NCBI RefSeq assembly: GCF_003850045.1 | Contig: NZ_RQJX01000003.1 | Location: forward strand, 161,985-225,984 | Source: Aeromicrobium camelliae | Lineage (GTDB): Bacteria > Actinomycetota > Actinomycetes > Propionibacteriales > Nocardioidaceae | DNA: 64,000 nt | Reading direction: 5' to 3' | Part shown: one piece after another, positions 40,728-48,970 of the stretch | Layout: the number at the start of each line of letters is the position of its first letter | Numbering within the stretch: the stretch's first letter is position 1 | Program-made: the position numbers and the translations under genes | The notes under the pieces: generated by a model | The model's database searches: none | Told to the model about the DNA's origin: nothing | Seen by the model: the letters and a program-made list of their open reading frames with translations, nothing else

Positions 40728-41174
40728 TCACTTCGCGGCGACGACGTTCAGCGTGACGGACGCGGTCACCTCGGGGTGAACGCGGACCGTGACCTGATGC
40801 GTGCCGAGCGACTTGATCGGGTTGCCGACCTCGATACGACGCTTGTCGACCGACGCGCCGGCAGCCTCCATCGCCGCGGCGATGTCGGAGACGGTGACGG
40901 CGCCGAAGAGGCGCCCGCCCTGGCCGGCGTTGACCTGCACGTTGATCGGCTTGGCCTCGAGCGTGCCCTTGATGCCACGGGCGGTCTCGAGGTCGTGGAC
41001 GGCGCGCGCCTCGCGGGCGGCCTTGATCGACTCGACCTGCTTGGCAGCGCCCTTGGTCCAGACGATGGCGTAGTTGCGCGGCAGCAGGAAGTTACGGGCG
41101 TACCCGCCCTTGACCTCGACGATGTCGCCGGGGGCACCGAGGTTGCTGACCTCGTGCGTGAGGATGAGCTTCAT
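40728..41174 (-). CDS. rplI: 50S ribosomal protein L9
   Basis: This 148-residue protein starts [20 protein letters not shown] with the N-domain motif [17 protein letters not shown] long linker helix leads to the C-terminal rRNA-binding domain ([34 protein letters not shown]). The length is normal. It is the last gene of rpsF-ssb-rpsR-rplI, 16 bp after rpsR, and is followed by a strong terminator. Upstream in-frame sequence overlaps rpsR and was excluded. Confidence 0.97.
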   Translation of the reverse strand: MKLILTHEVSNLGAPGDIVEVKGGYARNFLLPRNYAIVWTKGAAKQVESIKAAREARAVHDLETARGIKGTLEAKPINVQVNAGQGGRLFGAVTVSDIAAAMEAAGASVDKRRIEVGNPIKSLGTHQVTVRVHPEVTASVTLNVVAAK

Positions 41175-41190
41175 CTCGCTACTCCTTCGC

Positions 41191-41427
41191 TCAGCGACCG
41201 CTGGACGTGTAGGGCAGGAGAGCCATCTCGCGGGCGTTCTTGATGGCCTTGGCGATCTGACGCTGCTCCTGGACGGAGACACCGGTGACGCGGCGCGCGC
41301 GGATCTTGCCGCGGTCCGAGATGAACTTGCGCAGCAGCGCGGTGTCCTTGTAATCGATGGTGGTGACGCCGGCGGCCGCGAGCGGGTTGCTCTTCTTCTT
41401 CGGCTTCCGGACAACTGGCTTAGCCAT
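41191..41427 (-). CDS. rpsR: 30S ribosomal protein S18
   Basis: This 78-residue protein has a basic N-terminus ([14 protein letters not shown]) and the S18 core: [20 protein letters not shown], then [20 protein letters not shown] and AREMALLPY. There are no Cys residues, so this is a zinc-independent form; other actinobacterial genomes may carry a second Cys-containing paralogue. It is third in the rpsF operon, 36 bp after ssb. Confidence 0.97.
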   Translation of the reverse strand: MAKPVVRKPKKKSNPLAAAGVTTIDYKDTALLRKFISDRGKIRARRVTGVSVQEQRQIAKAIKNAREMALLPYTSSGR

Positions 41428-41463
41428 GATGCTCCTGAAATGAACTGATCTGAGAGTGAGGGA

Positions 41464-41994
41464 TTAGAAGGGGGGCTCGTCGGTGGCCTGGCCACCGCCC
41501 CACGCGTCAGCTCCACCCTGCTGGCCGGGCTGCGTGGCCCACGGGTTGGCCTGGCCGCCGCCCTGCTGGGGCGCGCCGCCGAAACCACCCTGGCCACCGC
41601 CGCCACCGAAGCCGCCGGCATTGTCCGAGCGCTGCGTGCGCTGGACCTGCGCCGTGGCGTACCGCAGCGACGGACCGACCTCGTCGACGTTGATCTCCAC
41701 GCTCGTGCCGCGCGAGCCGTCCTGGCGCTCGAAGTTGCGGATCCGCAACGCGCCGGTGACGATCACGCGCTGACCCTTCTGCAACGAGCCCGCGACGTTC
41801 TCACCGAGCTGGCGCCACGCGGCGCAGCGGATGAACAGCGCGTCGCCGTCCTTCCACTCGTTGCTCTGACGATCGAAGACGCGCGGCGTCGAGGCCACCG
41901 TGAAGTTGGCGACGGCAGCCCCCGACGGAGTGAACTTCAGTTCGGGGTCGTCGGTGAGGTTGCCGATGACGGTGATGACGGTTTCGCCAGCCAT
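41464..41994 (-). CDS. ssb: single-stranded DNA-binding protein
   Basis: This 176-residue protein has an N-terminal OB fold ([60 protein letters not shown]), a Gly/Gln-rich disordered linker (about 125-168) and the acidic partner-binding tip DEPPF. The start was set at MAGETVI; three extra upstream residues (MCP) are unlikely. It lies between rpsF and rpsR, the usual bacterial order, and binds ssDNA in replication and repair. Confidence 0.97.
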   Translation of the reverse strand: MAGETVITVIGNLTDDPELKFTPSGAAVANFTVASTPRVFDRQSNEWKDGDALFIRCAAWRQLGENVAGSLQKGQRVIVTGALRIRNFERQDGSRGTSVEINVDEVGPSLRYATAQVQRTQRSDNAGGFGGGGGQGGFGGAPQQGGGQANPWATQPGQQGGADAWGGGQATDEPPF

Positions 41995-42091
41995 GGGGCA
42001 CAAGCCTTTCGCAGGAAGTGGTGTCTGACTCCAGTGAACCGTACGGCGACGACGATCGGTACCCGATCATCCACACCGCCGGCTCAGCCGG

Positions 42092-42388
42092 TCACTTGGC
42101 GTCGGGACGCGTGACCTTGATGCGGACGACCGACTCGTTCAGCGAGAGCTGACGGTCGAGCTCCTTGACCGTGGCCGGCTCGGCGCTGAGGTCGACGACG
42201 GCGTAGATGCCCTCGGACTTCTTGTTGATCTCGTAGGCGAGACGGCGACGGCCCCAGATGTCGACGTTGTCCACCGTGCCGCCGTCCTGACGGACCACGT
42301 TGAGGTAGGTGTCGAGGCTGGGAGCGACGGTGCGCTCATCCAGATCGGGGTCGAGAATGACCATGACTTCGTACTTGCGCAGTGCCAC
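42092..42388 (-). CDS. rpsF: 30S ribosomal protein S6
   Basis: This 98-residue protein has all S6 hallmarks: [38 protein letters not shown], and a C-terminal [20 protein letters not shown]. The start is GTG with GAAGGAG upstream. It is the first gene of the ribosomal/ssb operon, about 80 bp downstream of a -10-like TAGACT. Confidence 0.97.
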   Translation of the reverse strand: MALRKYEVMVILDPDLDERTVAPSLDTYLNVVRQDGGTVDNVDIWGRRRLAYEINKKSEGIYAVVDLSAEPATVKELDRQLSLNESVVRIKVTRPDAK

Positions 42389-42466
42389 TGCGGGGTCTCC
42401 TTCGGTCTGAGCGGTTGCGGGCCTTCCGCAACAGGAGAGTCGTCGCCCTCGGTGGGCAACCCCCTG

Positions 42467-42497
42467 AGTCTAGCCGATGAGCCGAATCCACGGCCAA
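42467..42497 (-). promoter_or_regulatory. putative promoter of the rpsF operon
   Basis: On the minus strand, TTGGCC (42,492-42,497) and TAGACT (42,467-42,472) are 19 bp apart. About 80 bp of leader precedes rpsF, where an S6:S18-binding autoregulatory RNA could lie; I could not confirm a fold. Confidence 0.4.
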
Positions 42498-42577
42498 TCC
42501 GGCAGTTTCCGGGCGGCCGGAACGCCAGCGGCGACCGGTCGGGTGATGCCGACCGGGCGCCGCTGGCGGAACTCGTC

Positions 42578-45130
42578 TCACTCGGTGGCGATGGCCCTCA
42601 GGACGTTGAGCCGGGAGGCGCGCCACGCCGGGGCGACCGCCGCGAGGATGCCGACGACGGCTGCGATCGCGACGAACACCACCAGCTGCACCCACGGGAT
42701 GCTCAGGTGCGTGATGCCCTCCTCGCTGAAGGCGCTGCGCAGCGAGACCCCGAACAGCAGGCCCGCGCCGATTCCTAGCAGGGCGCCGAGGATCGCGATG
42801 GCGATGGACTCCAACCGGACCATCCGCCGCAGCTGGCGACGCGACAGTCCCACGGCGCGCAGTAGTCCGACCTCGCGCGTCCGCTCGATGACGCTGAGCG
42901 ACAGCGTATTCACGATGCCGAGCACCGCGATGACGATCGCCAGGCCGAGCAGCGCGTAGATGAGGTAGAGCAGCTGGTTGACCTGCGCCCGCTGGGCCTC
43001 GGCGAAGTCCGCCTTGTTCTGCACGGTGACGGTCGGGACGTCCGCGATGGCCTCCTCGATGGCGGCTCCCACGGTGTCGAGGTCGCGGCCCGGTTCAGCG
43101 TTGACCGCCAGGGAGGAGTCAGCGCGCTTCAGGCCCGCTTCGTCGACGAGCTGCACGAGCACCGTGGCCGGTCCGACGACGTACGTGTCGGCGTAGACGC
43201 CGCTCACCGTCGCCGGCAGTGTGGTGCCGGGGAACTCCAGCTCGATCTCGTCGCCCGTGCTGACACCCAGCTGCTCTGCCATCGATTCGTTGAAGGCGAT
43301 CTCGGCGGTCGACTCCGGGGCGCGTCCCGATTCGTAGGTCAGATCGAAGATCCGCGCCAGGGTGGCGGGATTCACCGCCGAGGCGTAGACGTTGCGGTCC
43401 TCGACCCCGAACACGACCGTCTGCGCAACCGAGACCTCCTCGACCCCCGGCACCTTCGCCACCTCCTCAGCGACGGTGGTCGAGAACGGCTGACCGATCG
43501 CGTTGGAGACGAGGAAGTCGGTGGTGAACTGCTCGTCCACACCGGCGTCGATCGAACGGTTGATGGAGGACCCGAGGACCGACATCGTCGTGACCAGCGC
43601 GAGTCCGATCATGAGCGCCGACGCGGTGGCCGCGGTGCGTCGCGGATTGCGCCGGGCGTTCTCGGTGGCGAGCTGGCCCACGGTGCCGAAGAGGGACCGG
43701 TTGATCACGCCGGCGAGCGCGAGCACCGGCAGCGCCGTGACCGGACTGGTCATCGCGACGGCCATCAACACCAGGAAGATGCCGGCGCCCAACCAGGCCG
43801 GGCCGCGCGCGACGTCCGTGAACAGACCGATCGCCATCAGGGCCGCGCCTAGCAGCGCGAGCACCACGCCGACGACCAACCGCTTACGGATCGTGCCCTC
43901 GGGCAGCGCGACCTCGTCACGCATCGCCGCGACCGGTGGCACCTTGGCGGCCCGTCGGGCGGGGAACCACGCGGCGACCATCGTGACGAGGATGCCGACG
44001 ACGTAGGAGACGATCACCGTCCGCGGCGAGAACACGAGGGCCGTCCCGCTCAGGTCGAGACCGAACTGCCCGAAGATCGCCTTGAGCACCGCCGCGAGCC
44101 CGAACCCGAGCGCGAGTCCGAGCGTGGAGCCGAGCACGCCGACCACGAACGCCTCAGTCAGCACCGAGCGGGTCACCTGTCGGCGGGAGGCGCCCATCGC
44201 ACGCAGGAGGGCCAGTTCCCGGCTGCGCTGCGCGACGAGGATCGAGAACGTGTTGACGATGAGGAACGTGCCCACCACCAGCGCGATCGCCGCGAACACC
44301 AGCAGGAAGGTGTTGAGGAAGCCGAGCACGGTGTTGATGAGCGACTTGCTCTCCTCGGCGAGCTTCGCCCCCGTGACGGCCTCGACGCCGTCCGGCAGCA
44401 GCGGCGTGATGCGATCGACGAGCTGCTGTTCGCTGACGCCGGGCTCGCCGGCCACGGAGATCGTCGTGTAGGCGTCCTGGCCGCCGAGGAAGAGCTGCTG
44501 GGTGCGCGGCGTGTCGAACATGACGAGGGTGGCGCCGGCCAGACCGCCGCCGGCGAATTCGACGATGCCGACGAGCTTCGCCTCGAGCTGCGGCTCCGGT
44601 CCGGCGGTCAGCATCGAGACGGTGTCACCAACCTCGTAGCCGGCGTTCTCGGCCGAACGCTCGTCCATGACGACCTCGTCGGGTCCCTCCGGGATCTTGC
44701 CCGAGCTGATCGTCGCGATCTGGTCGCCGGCGGAGTTGGGGGCGTCGTTCCAGTTGAACGTCAGCGTGGGCGCACCGGTCCCGCCGAGCAGCGACCCGTT
44801 CTCCTTGACGACGAACAGCCCCTGACCCTCGACGTTGCCGTCGGCGCGCTCGACGCCGTCGACGTTCGCCACCTCGTCGACGAGGGAGGCGGGCAGGGAG
44901 CGCGCGTCGAGGTTGACCGACTCCATCTCCAGCCCGGCCTGACCGTCCGACTCGAACCGCACGTTGGCGTCCGAGACGGTGCCGTAGACGATGTTGTCGA
45001 AGCTCTTGCCCATCGTGTCGGTGAACACGAGCGACCCGGCGACGAACGCGACGCCGAGGACGATCGCGAAGGCGCTGAGTATCAGTCGCAGCTTCCGCGC
45101 CGCGAGGTTCCGCAGCGTGACTTTGAGCAT
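42578..45130 (-). CDS. ABC transporter permease, FtsX/MacB-like double module
   Basis: This 850-residue protein has helix 1 at the N-terminus (LILSAFAIVLGVAFVAGSLV), an extracellular MacB-like domain (about 45-250), and three helices with the FtsX motif (VAQRSRELALLRAMGASRRQ). Then come a hydrophobic middle and a second extracellular domain (about 510-720), and three final helices again containing VIERTREVGLLRAVGLSRRQ. This duplicated FtsX plan is common in actinobacterial exporters and lipoprotein-related systems. It begins 1 bp after the ATPase stop and works with it. The substrate is unknown. Confidence 0.92.
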   Translation of the reverse strand: MLKVTLRNLAARKLRLILSAFAIVLGVAFVAGSLVFTDTMGKSFDNIVYGTVSDANVRFESDGQAGLEMESVNLDARSLPASLVDEVANVDGVERADGNVEGQGLFVVKENGSLLGGTGAPTLTFNWNDAPNSAGDQIATISSGKIPEGPDEVVMDERSAENAGYEVGDTVSMLTAGPEPQLEAKLVGIVEFAGGGLAGATLVMFDTPRTQQLFLGGQDAYTTISVAGEPGVSEQQLVDRITPLLPDGVEAVTGAKLAEESKSLINTVLGFLNTFLLVFAAIALVVGTFLIVNTFSILVAQRSRELALLRAMGASRRQVTRSVLTEAFVVGVLGSTLGLALGFGLAAVLKAIFGQFGLDLSGTALVFSPRTVIVSYVVGILVTMVAAWFPARRAAKVPPVAAMRDEVALPEGTIRKRLVVGVVLALLGAALMAIGLFTDVARGPAWLGAGIFLVLMAVAMTSPVTALPVLALAGVINRSLFGTVGQLATENARRNPRRTAATASALMIGLALVTTMSVLGSSINRSIDAGVDEQFTTDFLVSNAIGQPFSTTVAEEVAKVPGVEEVSVAQTVVFGVEDRNVYASAVNPATLARIFDLTYESGRAPESTAEIAFNESMAEQLGVSTGDEIELEFPGTTLPATVSGVYADTYVVGPATVLVQLVDEAGLKRADSSLAVNAEPGRDLDTVGAAIEEAIADVPTVTVQNKADFAEAQRAQVNQLLYLIYALLGLAIVIAVLGIVNTLSLSVIERTREVGLLRAVGLSRRQLRRMVRLESIAIAILGALLGIGAGLLFGVSLRSAFSEEGITHLSIPWVQLVVFVAIAAVVGILAAVAPAWRASRLNVLRAIATE

Positions 45131-45131
45131 C

Positions 45132-45896
45132 TCAGTGCTCCTGCGGGGACGTGCTCATGGCGCGCTGCTGCAGCGCGGTCATGTGCTCGAGGACCGTCTC
45201 GGCCGTGGGCTTGCGCAGCTCGTCGACGACCTTGCCGTCGGCGAGGAACACGACGCGGTCGGTGTAGGAGGCGGCGACCGGGTCATGCGTCACCATGACG
45301 ATCGTCTGACCGAACTCGTCGACGCTGCGGCGCAGGAACGACAGCACCTCGGCGCCGGACGTGCTGTCGAGGTTGCCGGTGGGCTCGTCGGCGAAGACGA
45401 TCGACGGGCGTCCCACGAGCGCACGGGCGCAGGCCACCCGCTGCTGCTGACCACCCGACATCTCGTTCGGCCGGTGCTTGAGGCGGTCGGCGAGGCCGAC
45501 CGCGTCGATGACCTGCTGGTACCAGTCGGGGTCGGGCTTGCGGCCGGCGATCGAGAGCGGCAGGAGGATGTTCTCCTCGGCGGTCAGGGTCGGCACGAGG
45601 TTGAAGGCCTGGAAGACGAAGCCGACGCGGTCGCGACGCAGGCGCGTGAGCTCCTTGTCCTTGAGCTGCGCGAGCTCAGTGTCACCGATGACCACGGACC
45701 CGGCGCTGGGCGCGTCGAGCGCGGCCATGCAGTGCATGAGCGTCGACTTGCCCGAGCCCGAGGGGCCCATCACGGCGGTGAACTCCCCCGCCATCACGTC
45801 GAGGGAGACTCCATCAAGGGCATGGACCTCGGCATCGTCTTTGCCGTAGGTCTTCACGAGGTCACGGGCGCGCGCGGCCACGGTGGCATCAGTCAT
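45132..45896 (-). CDS. ABC transporter ATP-binding protein, LolD/MacB-like
   Basis: This 254-residue ATPase has Walker A GPSGSGKST, the Q-loop FQAFNLVPTLTAEENILLPL, signature MSGGQQQRVACARALVG, Walker B VFADEPTGNLD, and the H-loop VTHDPVAASYTDR. DEPTGNLDS is typical of the FtsE/LolD/MacB group. The start was chosen at ATG with TACGCT 6 nt upstream; the 12-residue upstream extension is not supported. It pairs with the following FtsX-type permease. Confidence 0.93.
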   Translation of the reverse strand: MTDATVAARARDLVKTYGKDDAEVHALDGVSLDVMAGEFTAVMGPSGSGKSTLMHCMAALDAPSAGSVVIGDTELAQLKDKELTRLRRDRVGFVFQAFNLVPTLTAEENILLPLSIAGRKPDPDWYQQVIDAVGLADRLKHRPNEMSGGQQQRVACARALVGRPSIVFADEPTGNLDSTSGAEVLSFLRRSVDEFGQTIVMVTHDPVAASYTDRVVFLADGKVVDELRKPTAETVLEHMTALQQRAMSTSPQEH

Positions 45897-45902
45897 GTTC
45901 TC

Positions 45903-45908
45903 AGCGTA
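45903..45908 (-). promoter_or_regulatory. putative -10 element of LolD-like operon (leaderless)
   Basis: TACGCT-GAGAAC-ATG on the minus strand. Confidence 0.55.
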
Positions 45909-45969
45909 GGAATGCCAGGGGACATCCGTCACTCAGGAGAATCCCTGATCACCCCCTGACGCGAACCGG

Positions 45970-46316
45970 GTAGCTGGTCGACTAGCGGCGAGGAACGAGG
46001 GAGCGTATCGAGTCCACCTCACGCAAGCGTGGTCTCGCTCCATCGCGGCTACGCCCCTCCTGCGATGGCTCCATGGCCTCCGCTGAGCGACCTCCCTACT
46101 CGACCACCTACACCCGGCAACCGAGCCGAGCCCGGCGGGCTTAGCTGGTCGAGTACCGACCGAGGAACGAGGGAGCGTATCGAGACCACGTCACGCAAGC
46201 GTGGTCTCGATACGGCTCCGCAAGCTCCGCCTACTCGACCACCGACGACTCGACGCGACTACGCCCCTCCTGCGATGGCTCCACGGCCTCCGCGAGCTCC
46301 GCCTACTCGACCGCCT
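45970..46316. repeat. palindromic GTATCGAGACCACG / CTACTCGACC repeat block
   Basis: The 427-bp gap between the aldo/keto reductase stop and the ABC ATPase start has no gene. It holds two related units. In the right one (about 46,145-46,252), GGTCGAGTA and CGTATCGAGACCACG are mirrored by CGTGGTCTCGATACG and CTACTCGACC around TCACGCAAG. CTCCTGCGATGGCTCCA is repeated at about 46,068 and 46,268. Confidence 0.85.
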
Positions 46317-46323
46317 TTCCCGA

Positions 46324-47400
<1,077 letters not shown>

Positions 47401-47407
47401 GTCCCCG

Positions 47408-47413
47408 AGCCTA
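47408..47413 (-). promoter_or_regulatory. putative -10 element of the aldo/keto reductase gene
   Basis: TAGGCT lies 7 nt before the ATG. This is one nt longer than the commonest spacing in this window but still leaderless-like. Confidence 0.4.
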
Positions 47414-47529
47414 GGACGCCCGCGGGTCGCCCGCGCGGGTCGCGAGCGGGGTAGTTCGCCTGTTCTACGCACGATCGCAGCCGTTTCGTGGTGTAAGCGG
47501 CTACGCTTCGTACCGGAAAGGGAACGCAG

Positions 47530-47982
47530 ATGGGCGATGTCCTGGTGCTCAACGCGAGTTATGAGCCGCTGCAACGCGTGTCCCTGCGGCACGCCATCAA
47601 GATGCTGGTGCGCGAGGTCGCCGTCATCGAGGAAGCCGACGACGGCAGCTTCGGTCCGTTCCCCCGGCCACGGGTGCTGCGGTTGGTCCGGTACGTCGTG
47701 GCCAAATGGCTTCACCGCCCTGGCCGGCTGTGCACCAAGAGCGCGATCAAGGCGCGCGATCAGCAACGCTGCGCGTACTGCGGCGGACGCGCTGAGACGG
47801 TCGATCACATCGTGCCCCGGTCACGAGGCGGCACGCTGACCTGGGAGAACGCGGTCGCCGCCTGCCTTCGCTGTAACCACCGCAAGGCGGACCGTACCCC
47901 GGAGGAGGCGGGCATGGTGCTGCTCGTCGTGCCGCGTGAACCACTGCGCCACTCGAACGTGGCGATGACCTCACAGGGGTGA
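47530..47982 (+). CDS. HNH endonuclease family protein
   Basis: This 150-residue protein starts MGDVLVLNASYEPLQRVSLR, the conserved N-terminus of the widespread actinobacterial HNH proteins. It has a zinc/HNH core, CAYCGGRAETVDHIVPRSRG then GTLTWENAVAACLRCNHRKA. The CxxC pairs bind zinc, and the DH and N residues would form the metal-dependent nuclease site. No restriction or toxin partner is adjacent, so a housekeeping or unknown DNA role is more likely than defence. It lies just upstream of an iron-boxed SIP gene. Confidence 0.9.
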   Translation: MGDVLVLNASYEPLQRVSLRHAIKMLVREVAVIEEADDGSFGPFPRPRVLRLVRYVVAKWLHRPGRLCTKSAIKARDQQRCAYCGGRAETVDHIVPRSRGGTLTWENAVAACLRCNHRKADRTPEEAGMVLLVVPREPLRHSNVAMTSQG

Positions 47983-47986
47983 CAAG

Positions 47987-48005
47987 TTAGGGCAGCCTCA
48001 CCTAC
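47987..48005 (+). promoter_or_regulatory. DtxR/IdeR-type iron box upstream of SIP gene
   Basis: TTAGGGCAGCCTCACCTAC matches 14 of 19 positions of the consensus TTAGGTTAGGCTAACCTAA. It is 28 bp before the SIP start. Confidence 0.75.
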
Positions 48006-48033
48006 GATCGGGAGCGACCCGAAGGAGGCAGGC

Positions 48034-48852
48034 ATGGCCCACGCGAGCGCGATGGTCAAACCCCGACAGCGCGAACTGCTGCACCTCGAGGTGCGTGGAA
48101 GCTACCTCGTCAGCCCTCATTTCCTGCGAGTGACCCTGGGGGGCCGCGATGCGGACCGTTTCCGTCCGATGGGGTTCGACCAATGGTTCCGGCTGTTCCT
48201 CCCGACCGGTGATGTCGCGGCACTGGATCGGATTCCGCCGAAGGCCAACGAGACGCTCGGGTACCTGCGGTTCCTGACGATGAGCGACCGCCCCCTCATG
48301 CGCAACTACACCGTGCGCGCCTACCGCGCCGGAGGCGCTGCCGGCCCGGAGATCGACATCGACTTCGTCGTGCACGGACCGACGGACGATCCCCGGTCGT
48401 CGGCTGCCGCCTGGGCGACCCACTGTTCCCCGGGCGACCGCGTGGCGATCATCGACGAAGGCATCGGTTTCAACCCCGAACGCGGGGTCGACGACGTCCT
48501 CCTCGTCGCCGACGAGACCGGACTCCCGGCCGTCAGCGGCATCCTCGGCTCCCTCCCCGCGCACGCACGGGGCGTCGCGTGGTGCGAGGTGCCGGGTCCG
48601 GACGACCGACTCGAGCTCGACGGCCCGGACGGCGTGGAGGTCCGTTACGTCGTCCGTGGCGAGCACGAGATCCCCGGTCATGCACTGTTGCGCACGGTGC
48701 TGGGAACCGAGACGACGGGTCACGCCTTCCTCGCCGGCGAGCAGGGCCTCGTGTCCGGCGCGCGCCGCGATCTGGTCTCCCGCGGGACGCCGGCGGATCG
48801 CATCAGCTTCTGCAGCTACTGGAAACTGCCGAAGCACCTCCGCGTCGCCTGA
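48034..48852 (+). CDS. siderophore-interacting protein (iron-regulated)
   Basis: This 272-residue SIP protein has an FAD domain (VSPHFLRVTLGGRDADRF; LMRNYTVRAYRAGGAAGPE with the flavin-binding RxYTxR; DIDFVVHG) and an NADPH domain (LLVADETGLPAVSGILGSLP; GHAFLAGEQGLVSGARRDLV) ending in SFCSYWKLPKHLR. It reduces ferric siderophores to release iron. A GAAGGAGG site precedes the ATG, and an iron box lies 28 bp upstream, so it is probably repressed by DtxR/IdeR under iron sufficiency. Confidence 0.92.
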   Translation: MAHASAMVKPRQRELLHLEVRGSYLVSPHFLRVTLGGRDADRFRPMGFDQWFRLFLPTGDVAALDRIPPKANETLGYLRFLTMSDRPLMRNYTVRAYRAGGAAGPEIDIDFVVHGPTDDPRSSAAAWATHCSPGDRVAIIDEGIGFNPERGVDDVLLVADETGLPAVSGILGSLPAHARGVAWCEVPGPDDRLELDGPDGVEVRYVVRGEHEIPGHALLRTVLGTETTGHAFLAGEQGLVSGARRDLVSRGTPADRISFCSYWKLPKHLRVA

Positions 48853-48970
48853 GTCCGCCGCTCATTCACCGTCGAGCCGCTCCCCGTTGACCCATCGGCC
48901 ACGGTGCCGTCGCGTCGCCTTCCTACGTTGCTCGCGACCCTGTTCGCACCAGCGAAGGACTTCGGACACG

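Noticed and set aside
47530..47982. HNH protein considered as part of a restriction or defence system
   Set aside because: It is a single gene with the common actinobacterial N-terminus and no methyltransferase, helicase or immunity partner beside it.
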